From positions 479,721 to 543,720 of the forward strand of contig NZ_JARHUI010000003.1 of NCBI RefSeq assembly GCF_029222925.1: a DNA stretch of 64,000 nucleotides. The letters run 5' to 3'. The position numbers and the translations under genes were made by a program. This stretch comes from Algoriphagus sp. CAU 1675 (GTDB lineage: Bacteria > Bacteroidota > Bacteroidia > Cytophagales > Cyclobacteriaceae). Shown one piece after another: positions 33,222-43,089 of this stretch. How positions within the stretch are numbered: position 1 is the first letter of the stretch; each line of letters starts with the position of its first letter. Under the pieces are notes generated by a model, which saw nothing but the letters and a program-made list of their open reading frames with translations, was not told the DNA's origin and searched no databases.

Positions 33222-34166
33222 ATGTCAGTAAACAGTAAGAAAGGTAAGGACTTAAGGATTGTTTATATGGGGACACCGGAGTTTGCGGTACCCTCCTTGG
33301 AAATATTGATAGAAAACGGTTGGAATGTAGTAGGTGTGATCACAGCCCCGGATAAGCCTAAAGGAAGGGGACAAAAATTAATCCCCTCTCCTGTCAAAGA
33401 ATCTGCCTTAAAACACGGCTTGACTGTACTACAGCCCACCAATCTAAAGTCACCGGAATTTTTAGCCGAACTGAAAGCACTCAATGCAGACCTTCAGATC
33501 GTAGTAGCTTTTAGAATGCTTCCCGAGGCAGTGTGGAATATGCCTCCTATCGGTACATTCAACCTACATGCTTCCCTTCTTCCAAACTACAGAGGTGCAG
33601 CTCCAATCAACTGGGCTATTATCAATGGGGAAAAGGAAACCGGTGTCACTACGTTTTTCTTAAAACATGAAATAGATACGGGAAGCATCATCTTTCAGGA
33701 AAAAATTCAGATTCTGGAAGAAGATGACTTGGGTACAGTCTATGAAAAATTGATGAAGCTTGGGTCGCAGTTGGTTTTAAAAACAGTAGAGGCCATCGCT
33801 AACGATGAGGTGCATCCACAACCACAAGATGAAAGCAAGTTCATACACCATGCTCCAAAAATCTTCAAGGAGACCTGTAAAATAGATTGGAATAAATCCG
33901 CTAGGGAAATCCACAATCTGGTCCGGGGCTTGTCCCCTTACCCAGCGGCCTGGACGGAATTGGACGGAAAGGTTTGCAAAATTTATAAAACAAGGGTTGA
34001 GGAATATGGAAATAGTGTTTCACCTGGTGAAGTGCTTTCTGATGGAAAATCCTATCTCAAATTTGGAACAGCCGAGGGCTTATTAAATGTTCTAGAGCTT
34101 CAGCTGGAAGGCAAAAAAAGAATGGGTATAGGAGATTTTCTAAGGGGATATCATTTGAATCCCTAA
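33222..34166 (+). CDS. fmt: Methionyl-tRNA formyltransferase
   Basis: 314 residues. IVYMGTPEFAVPSLE (about 13-27) starts the fold; the folate site and catalytic residues are in FNLHASLLPNYRGAAPINWAI (Asn/His, about 108-128) and HEIDTGSIIFQ (Asp, about 146). The C-terminal OB-like domain ends in LQLEGKKRMGIGDFLRG. It formylates Met-tRNA(fMet) for initiation. The first ~9 residues (SVNSKKGKD) extend beyond the usual start, so initiation slightly further in is possible, though no other start codon is better. Co-transcribed with the DUF1343 gene. Confidence 0.96.
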   Translation: MSVNSKKGKDLRIVYMGTPEFAVPSLEILIENGWNVVGVITAPDKPKGRGQKLIPSPVKESALKHGLTVLQPTNLKSPEFLAELKALNADLQIVVAFRMLPEAVWNMPPIGTFNLHASLLPNYRGAAPINWAIINGEKETGVTTFFLKHEIDTGSIIFQEKIQILEEDDLGTVYEKLMKLGSQLVLKTVEAIANDEVHPQPQDESKFIHHAPKIFKETCKIDWNKSAREIHNLVRGLSPYPAAWTELDGKVCKIYKTRVEEYGNSVSPGEVLSDGKSYLKFGTAEGLLNVLELQLEGKKRMGIGDFLRGYHLNP

Positions 34167-34251
34167 GAGAATGTCAAGCATATAATTTCAGTCTTGGATT
34201 TTTTTTGAGAACTTCAAGCAACCTTTTTTGTCATTTTTAAATCCTAATCGT

Positions 34252-35097
34252 ATGAACACAAAAACTTTAATACTCTCGCTATCAATTTCTTTAAGCTCCA
34301 TTACTCTTCAGGCACAGTCCTTAAAGGGAATCAAAAATGCTGCTTCCAGAGGCATCAATAAGGCCCTTGAAAAAAAGGCTGAAAACGAAGCCGAAAAAAG
34401 TATGACTGCTTGGATGGAGGGTCTCGGAAATCAGGCTGAAACTCTTGCAGAGTATAATTTTTCAGGATTTCTGACCATGGAAGTTACCTCCAAAAGCAAA
34501 AATGGAAAGTCCGATGATCCGGTCCGATTTAAAAATTTGATCAGTGAGACCGGAGATTATTCCGGAATGGAAATAATAGATCCGAAAAACTCTGATTCAA
34601 AAACCACTCTGATCTTGGATCCAAACAATATGGCTACAATCATTTTGCTTACTGAGGGAGATCAAAAAAGTAGTCTTTCGTACTCTACCGATAGTGAACA
34701 ATTCCCTTTAGATCTAAATGACAGCAACTCGGAGGATTATAAAGCTGACAATTTCCATCTGGAAAAAACAGGGAACACCAAAACCATTTTAGGCTATGAA
34801 TGTGAGGAATATGCATTTTCCAATGAGGAAGGAGAAGGAACCTATTGGGTCACTTTAGAACCCATTGAGGGATACAATTTGTTTTTTCCGGGTTCGTCCA
34901 ACCCCATGATTTCCAACAAATCTATAGATAGATATTCTGGCATGTTTGAAAACATCCCCAGTGGAAGTTTTATGGAAATGCAGTTCATGGAAAAAAATGG
35001 AAATCAAACAGAAATGAAGGTTGTGGAAATTGAGCTTTCTCATAAAACCAACTTTCAAATGACTGATTATCCAAATGCATTTTCTTCAAGGAATTAA
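34252..35097 (+). CDS. DUF4412-like secreted protein
   Basis: 281 residues from ATG 34252 (MNTKTLILSLSISLSSITL), with a signal peptide cleaved after LQAQ. An N-terminal helical, lysine-rich part (about 25-65) is followed by a beta-rich domain with ETGDYSGMEII, TIILLTEGDQKSS and TILGYECEEYAFSNEEGEG (about 180-198), the usual marks of DUF4412 periplasmic proteins of Bacteroidota. Function unknown. It is a single gene with its own downstream terminator. Confidence 0.75.
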   Translation: MNTKTLILSLSISLSSITLQAQSLKGIKNAASRGINKALEKKAENEAEKSMTAWMEGLGNQAETLAEYNFSGFLTMEVTSKSKNGKSDDPVRFKNLISETGDYSGMEIIDPKNSDSKTTLILDPNNMATIILLTEGDQKSSLSYSTDSEQFPLDLNDSNSEDYKADNFHLEKTGNTKTILGYECEEYAFSNEEGEGTYWVTLEPIEGYNLFFPGSSNPMISNKSIDRYSGMFENIPSGSFMEMQFMEKNGNQTEMKVVEIELSHKTNFQMTDYPNAFSSRN

Positions 35098-35120
35098 TTT
35101 TAGTTCCAGGAATATTTTTA

Positions 35121-35145
35121 AGGAGCCCTTTGTGGCTCTTTTTGT
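35121..35145 (+). terminator. Terminator between DUF4412 gene and folA
   Basis: AAGGAGCC pairs with GGCTCTTT (one G-T) over a 6-base loop, followed by more T, 24 bp past the stop codon. Confidence 0.75.
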
Positions 35146-35195
35146 TTTTTTAGCCAACAAAGACTGGTAACTTAAGGCTCTTTTAGTATAAAAAA

Positions 35196-35696
35196 ATGAC
35201 AATTTCCATCATAGTTGCCAAGGCAAAAAACAATGTAATTGGGAGAGAAAACGACTTAGTTTGGAGGTTACCCGCTGATTTTATGAGGTTTAAGGCTTTA
35301 ACCACTGGTCATCATCTCTTGATGGGCAGAAAAACCTTTGAATCTCTGGGAAGACCACTTCCTAATAGAACTCATCTCGTGGTAAGTAGAGATCCAGATT
35401 TTAAAGTCCCGGAAGGACATTATCTTTTTCCCACAATAGAGGATGCTTTTACTTTTTGCAATAAGATCGAGATCGATCATTTATATATCATTGGAGGGGG
35501 AGAAATCTATAAACAGACCCTGAATATTGCGGACAAACTCATCTTGACTGAGGTGGATACAGAGCCAGAAGGAGATACTTTTTTCCCAGAAGTAGACTAT
35601 TCTAAATGGAAAGAAATTTTTAGGGAGTTTCACCCCAAGGACGAAAAACACGAATATTCCTTTTCCTTTATAGACTACGAAAAAATTGAAAAATAA
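35196..35696 (+). CDS. folA: Dihydrofolate reductase
   Basis: 166 residues. ISIIVAKAKNNVIGRENDLVWRLPADFMRFK (folate/NADPH site with the catalytic acidic residue Asp after LPA, about 28), GRKTFESLGRPLPNRTHLVVSRD (NADPH-binding, about 45-68) and IIGGGEIYKQTL (about 99-110) match chromosomal DHFR. It makes tetrahydrofolate. It is followed one base after its stop by the SDR gene start, so the folA-SDR-cinA row probably forms one transcript. Confidence 0.96.
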   Translation: MTISIIVAKAKNNVIGRENDLVWRLPADFMRFKALTTGHHLLMGRKTFESLGRPLPNRTHLVVSRDPDFKVPEGHYLFPTIEDAFTFCNKIEIDHLYIIGGGEIYKQTLNIADKLILTEVDTEPEGDTFFPEVDYSKWKEIFREFHPKDEKHEYSFSFIDYEKIEK

Positions 35697-35697
35697 C

Positions 35698-36483
35698 ATG
35701 CCTTCTTCCGTGATCTGGATTACGGGTGCTTCATCGGGAATTGGAGAAGCCTGTGCATTGAAATATTCAAAGAAGGGGTATAGAGTGATTCTTTCCTCCA
35801 GAAATGAAAAAGAACTCCAACGTGTCAAAAGTAAATGTCTAAGCCCACAGGATATTGCAATCCTCCCTCTTGATTTGAGTGATGCGGACTCATTGCCCGA
35901 TAAGGTAAAGGAAGCAATTCAAATCTTTGGAAAAATTGACATCATGCTTCATAATGGAGGCATTAGCCAGCGTTCCTTAATCCAGGAAACTGAACTTTCA
36001 GTAGACAGAAAACTCATGGAAGTCAATTTTTTTGGAACTGTTTGCCTAACCAAAGCGCTCCTTCCCCACTTTATCCAAAATAGATCAGGTCATTTCGCGG
36101 TGGTCACAAGTTTGGTAGGGAAATTCGGTACGCCATACCGGTCTGCTTATTCAGCATCCAAACATGCTCTCCATGGTTTTTTTGATACATTGAGGGCAGA
36201 ACAGTTCAAGGATAATATAGTTGTTAGTATGATTTGTCCGGGTTTTATCAAAACCAATGTTTCGATAAATGCCCTAACCTCTGACGGAAGCCCCCTGAAC
36301 CAAATGGATGATGCACAGGAAAAAGGGATGAGCCCTGAGGAATGTGCTGATCAGATCTTCAAAGCCATAAGCCATAAAAAAGAAGAAGTTTACATAGGAG
36401 GAAAAGAAATCTATGGAGTTTACTTAAAGCGTTTTTTTCCAGGGATTTTTTCCAAATTTCTCCGAAAAGCAAAAGTCAGATAA
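35698..36483 (+). CDS. Short-chain dehydrogenase/reductase
   Basis: 261 residues from ATG 35698, one base after the folA stop. Classical SDR: cofactor motif TGASSGIGEA (about 10-19), HNGGISQRS (NAG-like, about 85), the catalytic Ser in VVTSLVGKFG and the Tyr-x3-Lys in YRSAYSASKHAL (about 150-158), and a CPGFIKT block. The arginines after the second strand (SSRNEKELQ) suggest NADPH. The C-terminal tail with a hydrophobic/basic YLKRFFPGIFSKFLRK segment resembles DHRS7-like enzymes that touch membranes. Substrate unknown. Confidence 0.9.
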   Translation: MPSSVIWITGASSGIGEACALKYSKKGYRVILSSRNEKELQRVKSKCLSPQDIAILPLDLSDADSLPDKVKEAIQIFGKIDIMLHNGGISQRSLIQETELSVDRKLMEVNFFGTVCLTKALLPHFIQNRSGHFAVVTSLVGKFGTPYRSAYSASKHALHGFFDTLRAEQFKDNIVVSMICPGFIKTNVSINALTSDGSPLNQMDDAQEKGMSPEECADQIFKAISHKKEEVYIGGKEIYGVYLKRFFPGIFSKFLRKAKVR

Positions 36484-36492
36484 ACCAACTGT

Positions 36493-37749
36493 ATGAAACT
36501 CATCAAAGCAGAAATTATAGCCATTGGAGACGAATTGCTCTATGGTCAGATTCTAGACACCAACAGCCACTGGATTTCCCAAGAGCTAGATTTGCGCGGA
36601 GTGAAAGTTATCCGAAAAACAACCGTAGGTGACAATCGAGCAGATATCCTTCAGGCCTTTTCTGAAGCTGAGGAACGTGCTGATCTAATTTTGATTACCG
36701 GTGGATTGGGCCCCACTCAGGATGACCTGACCAAACCACTACTCGCCGAATATTTCGGATGTCCAATAGTAGAGTTTCCTGAAGCTGTGGCCGCTGTCAC
36801 GGAATTTTTCAAAAAAAGAGGAAGGGAAATCACGCCTCTGAATATTTTACAAGGACATCTTCCAGCTTGCTGTACCTATGTACCCAACCCAATGGGAACA
36901 GCTCCGGGAATGTGGTTCAGTAAAAAGGGTACTTATTGGATGTCCATGCCTGGAGTGCCCTATGAGATGAAAAAACTCATGCAGGACTTTGTGCTCCCCA
37001 AGCTGTCTAAAATATTTGATTTACCAGTGATCTATCACAAAGTGATCAAAACCGTTGGCATTGGAGAAAGCTGGCTTGCAGACTTGATCAAAGATTGGGA
37101 AAATGCACTTCCTCAACATATTCGATTGGCATATCTTCCCTCCCCAGGCCATGTCAAATTACGCCTGACTGGGTTTGGAACAGACCAAAAGACTCTTGAA
37201 AAAGAAGTGGACATTGAGATTCAAAAAGTTCTCCCTCAAATCAACAAATATGTGTATGGATTCAATGAGGAAACTCTTGAAACAGCCATTGCAAAGCTTT
37301 TGAAGAACGCCGGAAAAACTCTAGCTTTGGCTGAAAGCTGTACAGGCGGGTACATATCGCATCTGGTTACTACGGTAGCAGGAAGCAGCAATTATTTTCA
37401 GGGATCAATAGTTCCCTATCATAATCAGTTCAAAAATGAAATCCTGGGAGTTTCTCAGGAGACATTAGATGAATATGGGGCCGTTAGCGAGCAAACTGTC
37501 CGTGAAATGGCTGAAGGAGTCCGAAAACTATTTCATTCAGATTTTGGACTTTCCAGTAGTGGAATTGCTGGACCTGATGGAGGAACCGAAGAAAAGCCGG
37601 TTGGAACAGTTTGGATAGCTTGTTCCGGTGAAGGGATTTTAAAGACTAAAAAACTTCAATTGACCCAAGACAGGCTTCTCAATATTCAGCTCACTGGAGT
37701 GGCAATATTGAACCTCCTGAGAAGATGCATTTTGAATATTGAAGAATAA
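36493..37749 (+). CDS. cinA: CinA-like protein (MoaB-like plus nicotinamide-nucleotide amidase domains)
   Basis: 418 residues. The N-terminal MoCF/MoaB-like domain (about 1-170) has IAIGDELLYGQILDTNS and LILITGGLGPTQDDLTK. A middle segment is followed by the C-terminal CinA domain (about 255-415) with TLALAESCTGGYISHLVTTVAGSS and SSSGIAGPDGGTEEKPVGTVW. The C-terminal domain deamidates nicotinamide mononucleotide in NAD salvage, and the N-terminal domain can hydrolyse ADP-ribose. It follows the SDR gene by 9 bp. The link of CinA to competence in other phyla need not hold here. Confidence 0.95.
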   Translation: MKLIKAEIIAIGDELLYGQILDTNSHWISQELDLRGVKVIRKTTVGDNRADILQAFSEAEERADLILITGGLGPTQDDLTKPLLAEYFGCPIVEFPEAVAAVTEFFKKRGREITPLNILQGHLPACCTYVPNPMGTAPGMWFSKKGTYWMSMPGVPYEMKKLMQDFVLPKLSKIFDLPVIYHKVIKTVGIGESWLADLIKDWENALPQHIRLAYLPSPGHVKLRLTGFGTDQKTLEKEVDIEIQKVLPQINKYVYGFNEETLETAIAKLLKNAGKTLALAESCTGGYISHLVTTVAGSSNYFQGSIVPYHNQFKNEILGVSQETLDEYGAVSEQTVREMAEGVRKLFHSDFGLSSSGIAGPDGGTEEKPVGTVWIACSGEGILKTKKLQLTQDRLLNIQLTGVAILNLLRRCILNIEE

Positions 37750-37835
37750 AATTTTATGCTAAAGGTTTGTATTACTATTTTATAAAATTTAATTTTAAAA
37801 GTTGAATATAAACCCAATTAAATACCAAAACTAGT

Positions 37836-39131
37836 ATGGCAAGCGTAGAAATGCTGATGCCCAAAATGGGCGAAAGTATCATAGAGGGCACCATCCTTAC
37901 CTGGCTAAAAAAAGAAGGAGATACCATTGAGCAGGACGAGTCAGTTTTGGAAGTTGCGACAGACAAAGTAGACACGGAAGTCCCTGCCACTCATGGTGGA
38001 ATTTTGAAAAAAATTCTTGCCAAGGAAGGTGACGTAATTGCCGTAGGTGCTCCAATTGCAATTATTGAAACTAGTGGTAATGCTGATGTTTCCATACCTT
38101 CAAAAACAGAGGCGAATCCTCAGGACAAAGAAGAATTAATAACCATTGCACCAGAAAATACGGCATCTTTAATTTCCAGTGCAGAAGAAATCTCACCTGT
38201 AGCTGAGGACGGAAGATTCTATTCACCGTTAGTAAAAAGCATCGTAAAAGAAGAAGGAATCTCGTCCACAGAACTTGCCCGAATTCCGGGAACCGGAAAA
38301 GACGGAAGAGTCACCAAACAGGATATGATGGACTATCTCAAAAAGAGAACCCAACCAACGGCTTCTTCTCAAGAAAAAGCGCCATCTATTGCTGAGTCTA
38401 AGGTTCAGGTAAGTATTTCCGCTACAGACGAAATTATTGAAATGGACCGTATGCGTAAAATGATTGCGCAGAGAATGGTCGATTCCAAGAGAATTTCTCC
38501 TCATGTTACCTCTTTTGTAGAGGCAGACATGACCAATATTGTTTTATGGAGAGAAAAAAACAAAGATGCGTATAGGGCCAAATATGGCGAATCCATTACC
38601 TATACCCCGTTTTTCATTGAAGCCATAGCCAGAGCAATTAGAGATTTCCCTATGATCAACATCTCTGTGGACGGAGACAAAATAATCAAGAAAAAAGACA
38701 TCAATGTGGGAATGGCAGTGGCCTTACCTTCTGGAAATCTGATTGTCCCTGTCATTAAAAATGCTGATCAACTGAATCTGGTGGGTATTTCCAAAAAAGT
38801 GAATGACTTGGCAAGCCGCGCCAGAAACAACAAACTGAGCCCGGATGATCTGATTGGAGGAACATATACAGTCTCAAACGTCGGGTCGTTTGGAAACGTA
38901 ATGGGCACACCAATTATTCCTCAGCCTCAAGTGGCTATTATGGCAGTTGGTGCGATTGTCAAAAAACCAGCTGTAGTAGAAACTCCTACTGGGGATGTTA
39001 TTGCAATCCGTCACAAAATGTTTCTCTCCCACTCCTATGACCACAGGGTTGTAGACGGTTCTTTAGGAGGAATGTTTGTCAGAAGAGTAGCTGATTATTT
39101 GGAGGCTTTTGATATGAATTCAACATTCTAA
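37836..39131 (+). CDS. Dihydrolipoyl acyltransferase (E2) of a 2-oxoacid dehydrogenase
   Basis: 431 residues with the E2 modular layout. The lipoyl domain (about 1-78) has the lipoylated Lys44 in ATDKVDTEV. After an Ala/Glu/Ser-rich linker comes the peripheral subunit-binding domain (about 128-168, YSPLVKSIVKEE, GKDGRVTKQD). The catalytic domain (about 195-431) has the active site HSYDHRVVDGSLGG near 400. In Bacteroidota this form is usually annotated as the branched-chain or generic 2-oxoacid E2. E1 and E3 genes are not adjacent, so the substrate (pyruvate, 2-oxoglutarate or branched-chain) cannot be fixed. Ends at a strong bidirectional terminator. Confidence 0.9.
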   Translation: MASVEMLMPKMGESIIEGTILTWLKKEGDTIEQDESVLEVATDKVDTEVPATHGGILKKILAKEGDVIAVGAPIAIIETSGNADVSIPSKTEANPQDKEELITIAPENTASLISSAEEISPVAEDGRFYSPLVKSIVKEEGISSTELARIPGTGKDGRVTKQDMMDYLKKRTQPTASSQEKAPSIAESKVQVSISATDEIIEMDRMRKMIAQRMVDSKRISPHVTSFVEADMTNIVLWREKNKDAYRAKYGESITYTPFFIEAIARAIRDFPMINISVDGDKIIKKKDINVGMAVALPSGNLIVPVIKNADQLNLVGISKKVNDLASRARNNKLSPDDLIGGTYTVSNVGSFGNVMGTPIIPQPQVAIMAVGAIVKKPAVVETPTGDVIAIRHKMFLSHSYDHRVVDGSLGGMFVRRVADYLEAFDMNSTF

Positions 39132-39149
39132 AAATAAACCACTTTAAAA

Positions 39150-39185
39150 AAGAAGCCATCTGGGAATTAACTCAGATGGCTTCTT
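39150..39185. terminator. Bidirectional terminator between E2 and hybrid kinase genes
   Basis: 13-bp perfect stem AAGAAGCCATCTG / CAGATGGCTTCTT with A-rich left and T-rich right flanks, between convergent stop codons. Confidence 0.9.
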
Positions 39186-39196
39186 CATTTTTTATG

Positions 39197-42055
39197 CTAT
39201 TCTTTGATTTTTTTGGATTGGATTATTTTCCGGTAATAATCAAGTTTATCAGCCAAAACAGCCAAGCGAATTGGTTTAGTCAAATAGTCATCCATTCCGG
39301 AGTCCAATGCTTTTCTCTGGTCTTCTTCAAAAACATTAGCAGATAAACCTATAATAACCACATCATCTTTTCCCTTAATCTTCCTGATTTCTTCAGCTGC
39401 CTCAAAGCCATTCATAATTGGCATCTGGACATCCATCAAGATCAAGTCGAAATCCGTTTCTTTCACTTTATCCAAAGCCTCCTTTCCGTTTCTAGCAATG
39501 CCATAGTCAAATCCCAACTGATCAAGCATTAATTCCATCAGTTGAAGATTCAAGTCATTGTCTTCCGCCAGCAACAGGCGGAATGGAATAACCGATCCAT
39601 TTTCTCGAATTTGCTTCCAACTTGTGACTTCCTTTGGGAGGGAAACAGATTCCTCACTGGCTTTTTTGACCAAGAGGGAAAAAGAAAATTCAGATCCTAT
39701 TCCAGGTTCACTTGAAATAAAAAGCTCACCACCCAATAATTCGATCATTTTTTTGGCGATGGCCAAGCCAAGACCGGTTCCTTGGTAGGTTCTTGTATTC
39801 GAACTCTCAATCTGAAAAAATGGGTCTGTCAAATGATCCAAATGTTCCTTGGAAATTCCAATCCCTGTGTCTTTTACTTTACAGTTCAGGGAATAAAGCT
39901 CATCATGGACAGGCTCCAATTCCAGGGACACTTCAACTATCCCGTTTTCCGGAGTGAATTTGATGGCATTTCCGACTAAATTCAGGAAAATCTGATTGAT
40001 TTTTACTTTATCTGATTCGATTTGAACAGATGCATTTTCACCCTTACTGAAACTGAATTTAATGTTTTTCTTTTTGGCTAAGCCCAAAAGGATCTGGGCC
40101 TGTTTTTCCAATTCATCTCCAGGCGCAAAAACTTCATTCACTACTTCGATTTTACCCACTTCAATTTTTGAATAATCGAGAATGTCCCGAATAATTGATA
40201 AAAGCGTATTTCCTGAATTCTTAATGATTCCAACATACTGTTTTTGAACCTTATTCAGATTAGTCTGTTCGAGTAGATCAATGATTCCCAACAAGCCGTT
40301 CATAGGTGTACGTATTTCATGGGACATATTCGCAAGGAATTCGGATTTGGCTCTGTTAGCCTGATCAGCAGCCTGCATGGCATCAACCAATCCTTTTTCC
40401 CAAATTTTTTGACCGGTGATATCTTTGGAAATAGAAACTATATGTTCGGAATCAAGAGGAAAAAAGCGTGTTTCATAATGCTTGATACCACTTGGAAGAT
40501 TTACATGAACCTGAACTGTCTGTATCTTTCCCGTCGCCTGGGCTAACTTAAATGACTCCAATACCTTTGTTTTCTCCTCGATCTCCACCAAATCTTCCAA
40601 GTACTCACCTTTCCAAAGTTGTGATCCTGGCAAAACTTGAACGCCATCTGGAATATGATAGTCGATGACCCTTCCGTCACTGTCATATATATAAATGATA
40701 TCAGGAATGTTATTGATCAGGGTTCTAAGTCTATTTTCACTGTTCACCAGCTTGGTATTGGATTCAAATTGCTGGGTTATATCTGTACAGATTCCAATCC
40801 CTCCTGTAAACCTTCCAGATTCATCAAAGACCAATTTCTCAAAAATCCTAAGTCGCAGCTTAGTTCCCTCCGGCCGAACGTAGTCATACTCCATATCCAA
40901 AATGTCCTTGTTTTCAGCCAAGGCTTCCATTACGTTCTTTTTGATTATTAAAACTTCCGGATGATCTGATTCATCTAAAAATATTTGGATAAACTGTTCC
41001 TTGGAAAGACCCAAGATTGATTCAACTTCATCACTCACCCTTGTGATATGGCCCTGATAATCATAAAAAAACACAAAGCCTCTCAACTCCTGAAGCAATA
41101 AGTTTTGTTGTCTGAAGAGAGCGGAGATTTCCAGGTAATTTTCTTCCTGAAAACGCTGGAATTCCAGGTTGTTTTTTAGGGAAACAAAAAAGAAAACCAC
41201 GGTTCCAACCAAAAGGAATACAAAGCCTACAAAAAAGAACAAATACGTACTGTAAATACCGGTGGTCAAACTTTCAGTGGCTGACAAAAACACCAAGGAC
41301 CCCGAATGGTTGGAGAGTACGAAACTAAATGGATACTGTGCAAGAATCCCAGAAATTTCCTCCCCCTCAACATCCCACTCAATTGGGTAAAGCCCCTTAA
41401 GGCCAAGTGCGACATCCCCTATTACTTTTGAAAGTTCCTCCTCAGACAATTTAATCTTAGTATTTCCAGAAGGATTTAAATCCACTAACTCAGCATTGAA
41501 AATCAAATATTTTCCGCCTCCTGGACTCAGATAGAAATTCGTCACATATTCTTTAGTAAAGGACACCAAGTCCAAGGAATACAAGGCTCTGAATCCCTTC
41601 TTACCCAAGCGCAAGTTGGAATATGGTTTTGTCTGGCTGTCCGGAAATTCTTGAGAACTTCTAGTTCTAAAAAAATCATTCCTTTCATTCATATTGAAAA
41701 TCAAAACCGAGTCAATCATATCCACCCAAACAGAATCAATAAGATTGGGGAAAGAATTGAACATCCTTCTGGCAGCTGAGGTAAACTCCTCATCATAATC
41801 GTCAAGTTCATGACCAGGATCTTCCAAATAGTTGACCAAATCCTTGGATTCCTCTTCAAAGCGCCGAATCTCAAGCTCCAATCCTCTGGCAGCCAATTCG
41901 GTCTGTTTACCCAAAAACTCCTTTCTTGAATTTAGCTGAGTTTCAAAAATGGCATTGAAAAAGGAAATGCCGAGAATAATCACTAAAACAACCAGTACAG
42001 ACCCTACAATCAGTGTAATGAAAAAATCCCCTTTTCTGAAAAAATTGCTTCTCAT
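39197..42055 (-). CDS. Hybrid sensor histidine kinase/response regulator
   Basis: 952 residues. First membrane span about 12-34, a periplasmic sensor region (about 36-264), second span about 266-293, two PAS domains (about 320-430 and 440-550), HisKA with the phospho-His579 in ANMSHEIRTPMNG, HATPase (N box LVGNAIKF, G boxes DTGIGIS and GTGLGLAI), and a C-terminal receiver with Asp875 in LILMDVQMPIMNG and the Lys in YLTKP. No output domain, so the phosphate must be passed to another protein (HPt/regulator) elsewhere. The start overlaps the stop of the upstream Cache lipoprotein gene by one base (TGATG), which implies coupled synthesis of an external sensor and this kinase. Confidence 0.94.
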   Translation of the reverse strand: MRSNFFRKGDFFITLIVGSVLVVLVIILGISFFNAIFETQLNSRKEFLGKQTELAARGLELEIRRFEEESKDLVNYLEDPGHELDDYDEEFTSAARRMFNSFPNLIDSVWVDMIDSVLIFNMNERNDFFRTRSSQEFPDSQTKPYSNLRLGKKGFRALYSLDLVSFTKEYVTNFYLSPGGGKYLIFNAELVDLNPSGNTKIKLSEEELSKVIGDVALGLKGLYPIEWDVEGEEISGILAQYPFSFVLSNHSGSLVFLSATESLTTGIYSTYLFFFVGFVFLLVGTVVFFFVSLKNNLEFQRFQEENYLEISALFRQQNLLLQELRGFVFFYDYQGHITRVSDEVESILGLSKEQFIQIFLDESDHPEVLIIKKNVMEALAENKDILDMEYDYVRPEGTKLRLRIFEKLVFDESGRFTGGIGICTDITQQFESNTKLVNSENRLRTLINNIPDIIYIYDSDGRVIDYHIPDGVQVLPGSQLWKGEYLEDLVEIEEKTKVLESFKLAQATGKIQTVQVHVNLPSGIKHYETRFFPLDSEHIVSISKDITGQKIWEKGLVDAMQAADQANRAKSEFLANMSHEIRTPMNGLLGIIDLLEQTNLNKVQKQYVGIIKNSGNTLLSIIRDILDYSKIEVGKIEVVNEVFAPGDELEKQAQILLGLAKKKNIKFSFSKGENASVQIESDKVKINQIFLNLVGNAIKFTPENGIVEVSLELEPVHDELYSLNCKVKDTGIGISKEHLDHLTDPFFQIESSNTRTYQGTGLGLAIAKKMIELLGGELFISSEPGIGSEFSFSLLVKKASEESVSLPKEVTSWKQIRENGSVIPFRLLLAEDNDLNLQLMELMLDQLGFDYGIARNGKEALDKVKETDFDLILMDVQMPIMNGFEAAEEIRKIKGKDDVVIIGLSANVFEEDQRKALDSGMDDYLTKPIRLAVLADKLDYYRKIIQSKKIKE

Positions 42056-43077
42056 CAGATTTTCGTGTTGATTTCAATTAAATACCAATCAATCAAATTA
42101 AATGATTGGCAGTATGCATCAATCAGATAAGGTTCATCCTCGAACTTATAATAGGTGCTGCCCTTCAGATTGAAGTCCTGAATCATTTTCCTGACATCTA
42201 GACTTTTACTATTAAACAGATTGAAATCCGAAACCCTGAAATTGTCTTCTTTTATAGTTTCGCGATAAACATGGTTTTTGAGTGGAGGCATACTCAAAGC
42301 TTCTATCGCAGAAGCTTTTCCAGCTACTATATCTCCCTTTTTATTTACAATTAACAAATTACCCTCCTCTTCATCCAAAAACCGCTCTATCACAACATCC
42401 ACTTTCACATCAATACCCAATACCGCAAATAATTCCTCATTTTCAAAAACCGGATGGATCAAAGACAAAATCCACCCTCTTCCTGCCGGATCCACGTATG
42501 GTTCTGGTATCCAGATAGGCCCCTTACTTGGGTTATTCTCTAAATCGGCCTCGTAATAAAAATTAAAATCCTTTACATCGATATTCGGGTTCACAAGATT
42601 CATCGCATCAAAAGAAGGATAAACTCTGGAAACCTGGTTTTTTGAATTCGCATATATCTGCGCCACTACTTTATACCTATTGATCAGTCTCTTAAATGCT
42701 GAATCCAATCCATTGGTATATACCACTTCATCCAAGGCTTGGGCATAGTCAGGTGTAGTATTCAAAATTGAAAGCGAGCTCAATACAGAATCTTCGCCTG
42801 GCAGATTGTTGGAAAATGGCCCTCCGTTGAATTCATATTTAGAAGGCTCATGAAATTGTTTTAAGCTGTCTTTTTTTGCTAAGAGAAATTCATAAAAATC
42901 TGCCAGGCGAACAATTTCGGAAGTCAGGTTATACCCTGTATCTTCCAACTTTTTTATCAATCGGGAAAGTTTTGCCTGCTCTTCACTTTGGATTGAAACA
43001 TTTTCCTTTTGACAGGAAGTGAAGATTATCAATAAAACAAGAATGAATATTGCGGATCGCTTCATAGTTACCGACAT
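42055..43077 (-). CDS. Lipoprotein with Cache-like periplasmic sensor domain
   Basis: 340 residues (ATG 43077, or 43065 four codons later). Lipoprotein leader with FTSC. After a helical stalk (about 30-75) the sequence looks like a PDC/dCache sensor: KVVAQIYANSKNQVSRVYP, the strand FNFYYEADLENNP, IWIPEPYVDPAGRGWILSLIHPVF and VLGIDVKVDVVIERFL are the typical Cache strand pattern (Y/W-x-x-P-Y-x-D and a G-x-x-x-x-D/D-x-x-x-D end). Cache domains bind small ligands such as amino acids and carboxylates, but they are normally part of the kinase or chemoreceptor itself. Here it is a separate anchored protein, coupled to the hybrid kinase by a one-base overlap. Confidence 0.75.
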   Translation of the reverse strand: MSVTMKRSAIFILVLLIIFTSCQKENVSIQSEEQAKLSRLIKKLEDTGYNLTSEIVRLADFYEFLLAKKDSLKQFHEPSKYEFNGGPFSNNLPGEDSVLSSLSILNTTPDYAQALDEVVYTNGLDSAFKRLINRYKVVAQIYANSKNQVSRVYPSFDAMNLVNPNIDVKDFNFYYEADLENNPSKGPIWIPEPYVDPAGRGWILSLIHPVFENEELFAVLGIDVKVDVVIERFLDEEEGNLLIVNKKGDIVAGKASAIEALSMPPLKNHVYRETIKEDNFRVSDFNLFNSKSLDVRKMIQDFNLKGSTYYKFEDEPYLIDAYCQSFNLIDWYLIEINTKI

Positions 43078-43089
43078 GCTTTCAGGAAA